NCBI GenBank assembly: GCA_947630435.1
Contig: CANRHO010000036.1
Span: forward strand, 1-7,733
Length of the DNA stretch: 7,733 bases
Source: an uncultured Bacilli bacterium
GTDB lineage: Bacteria; Bacillota_I; Bacilli_A; RF39; UBA660
Reading direction: 5' to 3'
Shown: piece after piece, positions 6,240 to 7,733 of the stretch
Layout: the number at the start of each line of letters is the position of its first letter
How positions within the stretch are numbered: the first letter of the stretch is position 1
Program-made: the position numbers and the translations under genes
Notes under the pieces: generated by a model
Told to the model about the DNA's origin: nothing
The model's database searches: none
What the model saw: only the letters and a program-made list of their open reading frames with translations

Positions 6240-7733
6240 TTATAGTCCTCCACCAGAACCAAACGAATCAAGTTCTGCTTCAGTAACAACAACATCAACT
6301 CTCATTCTTCTACTTCCACACACAAATAATGCTTCACCTTGATTATATTTTTTTATGCTTTCTTTTTCTTGTTCATTTAAATCTATAAGCATTGCCAAAT
6401 CTTCAACCGCCTGTTTTTTTAATCCCATAACAAGATAATAAGAAGCATTATCAAATATTGCTTTACCTTGTGTTATTACAGCTTGATCTACAAAATCACT
6501 TGGTTGTTGAGTAATAAATATTGTACCACTATTATACTTACGAGCACGTCTTTGAATGTTTGCTAGGAAATCTGCTCCAATGTTATTTTTACTAGATAAA
6601 AGCATATGGGCTTCATCTACCATCATAACCGTATTAATTGTTCTATCTAAGCAATGACTCCATGCGTATTTAAGTACGTTAAAGAATAAAGCATTTCTTA
6701 TGTTTTCATCTGCGTTCATTAAATCTCTTATATTAAATACAATAAACTTAGATTGGGGATGAATAGTTGTATGGCCATCAAAATAAAATTTAAGTTCTTT
6801 AACAAGAGGTCTAATTTTTAATTCCAATTTTTCTAATATATCTCTTTCATGAGTTACTTGATCCCCATAAGCCTCTAATCTTCTTATTAAAGTTTCATAA
6901 AGGTCAGAGAATGTTGGATATTGTGTTGAAGAAAGATTTGAAAAATCAGTTTCAAATGAAATACCAAAACGTTGATATGTAAGTTGTGCTATTTCACTAA
7001 ACATCGTTAAAACATCTTCCGTAATCGTTGGATCATAATATTTCATAAAGGCTTTTAAAAATTGTAAAGTTTTAGTTAAAACAGTATATCCTAATCCATC
7101 TTTTAACTCTTCTTCATCAGCTTCTATAATAACCTCTAAAGGATTTATCATACCGAATTCTCCGCCTTTTCCAAGATCAATGAAATCACCCCTCATACGA
7201 GATGCCATTTCTTCAAGTTCTCCTTCTGGATCTATTACTACTACTTTATATTCATTTCTAACATAAGTTCTTAAAAGTAGTTTAGCAGCCGTAGATTTAC
7301 CAGATCCTGATGTACCTAAAATAATCATATTAGCATTATTTCTATTAAACTCTTTTCTTATTTGATACAAGAATTGGTTAAATAAAACAACACCTCCAGA
7401 AAAATCCGTACCAAGTAAGCATGCTGGTCCTGGATCTTTTAAACTGTCAAAAATAAACGGATACATCGCTGCTATTGTGGGAGAAGTAATAGGAGTTCCT
7501 ATTTGTTCTTCTATATCTTGTTTCGGAAATATTGGAATAATTGATTTCAAAACCTTTTTTTGTTCAAATCTTAAAGGTATTGCTCTTAATTCCATAGATT
7601 CTAAGTAATTTTTTACCTGAATCTTTCTTGTTTCTAACTCTTCCTTACTATTAGCAGTTATAACAACATGCATTTGAAAATCAAATATTTTAGATTGATT
7701 AGTTACAATCATTTGAATAAAATCATTTAAAGA
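6240..7733 (-). CDS. virB4: VirB4/TraE-type conjugation ATPase, 5' part outside window
   Basis: VirB4 proteins are the conserved ATPases that power assembly and transfer in type IV secretion. The frame is open to the window edge: SLNDFIQ precedes the Met at 7712, so that Met is internal and the gene starts upstream. Numbering from it, 490 residues are visible. They include Walker A GTSGSGKST (133-141), VVIDPEGE (158-165), Walker B VMMVDEAH (362-369), the QRRARKYN segment (387-394) and the TQQPSDF motif (401-407), a complete VirB4 C-terminal ATPase domain. Just before it, the end of the N-terminal domain is seen (about 1-125). Family members are usually about 600-850 residues, so perhaps 100-350 are missing. 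The protein ends GSGGGL and a hairpin terminator follows. With VirD4 and a wall hydrolase in the same direction it defines a Gram-positive transfer module. I see no frameshift or missing motif. Confidence 0.95.
   Translation of the reverse strand, partial: SLNDFIQMIVTNQSKIFDFQMHVVITANSKEELETRKIQVKNYLESMELRAIPLRFEQKKVLKSIIPIFPKQDIEEQIGTPITSPTIAAMYPFIFDSLKDPGPACLLGTDFSGGVVLFNQFLYQIRKEFNRNNANMIILGTSGSGKSTAAKLLLRTYVRNEYKVVVIDPEGELEEMASRMRGDFIDLGKGGEFGMINPLEVIIEADEEELKDGLGYTVLTKTLQFLKAFMKYYDPTITEDVLTMFSEIAQLTYQRFGISFETDFSNLSSTQYPTFSDLYETLIRRLEAYGDQVTHERDILEKLELKIRPLVKELKFYFDGHTTIHPQSKFIVFNIRDLMNADENIRNALFFNVLKYAWSHCLDRTINTVMMVDEAHMLLSSKNNIGADFLANIQRRARKYNSGTIFITQQPSDFVDQAVITQGKAIFDNASYYLVMGLKKQAVEDLAMLIDLNEQEKESIKKYNQGEALFVCGSRRMRVDVVVTEAELDSFGSGGGL

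Overview
This window looks like part of a conjugative element (integrative conjugative element or conjugative plasmid) from a very AT-rich, low-GC Gram-positive lineage, Firmicutes or Bacilli-like. The basis is AT-rich codon use, AGGAGG-type ribosome sites, Gram-positive lipoprotein signals and peptidoglycan hydrolase domains. Trp is TGG and the complete genes end in TAA. No long gene is interrupted by TGA, so I see no sign of the Mycoplasma code. The taxonomic guess is inference only.

All real genes lie on the minus strand, so the window reads from right to left. (1) 7733-6240: a VirB4/TraE-type type IV secretion ATPase, its 5' end outside the window, closed by a hairpin terminator at 6201-6227. 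(2) 6139-5382: a broken ORF6N-domain gene of phage type. Its likely start codon is now ACG, and an internal deletion has put its conserved C-terminal tail out of frame. (3) 5366-5338: a near-consensus extended -10 promoter. (4) 5308-2186: a 1040-residue membrane-anchored cell-wall hydrolase. It has a repeated acidic and then Lys-rich cytoplasmic tail, one membrane helix, a SpoIID/LytB-like domain, an NlpC/P60 domain and an M23 domain. (5) 2173-1496 and 1485-757: two paralogous lipoproteins that also carry a C-terminal membrane helix. (6) 751-720: a perfect 13-bp inverted repeat containing an extended -10 motif. (7) 682-1: the start of a VirD4/TraG coupling protein, cut by the window edge.

Together these make the core of a Gram-positive conjugation machine. 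VirB4 supplies energy, VirD4 recruits the DNA-relaxase substrate, and the large hydrolase opens the wall locally. The two lipoproteins are probably surface or channel accessory parts. The hydrolase and lipoproteins form a tight operon (gaps of 12 and 10 bases) and may read on into virD4, which may also have its own promoter.

The least ordinary content is the triple-hydrolase fusion with its repeat-bearing charged tail, the paired lipoprotein/membrane-helix proteins, and the decaying ORF6N gene between virB4 and the hydrolase. No tRNA, rRNA, CRISPR array, insertion sequence, attachment site or oriT was seen.
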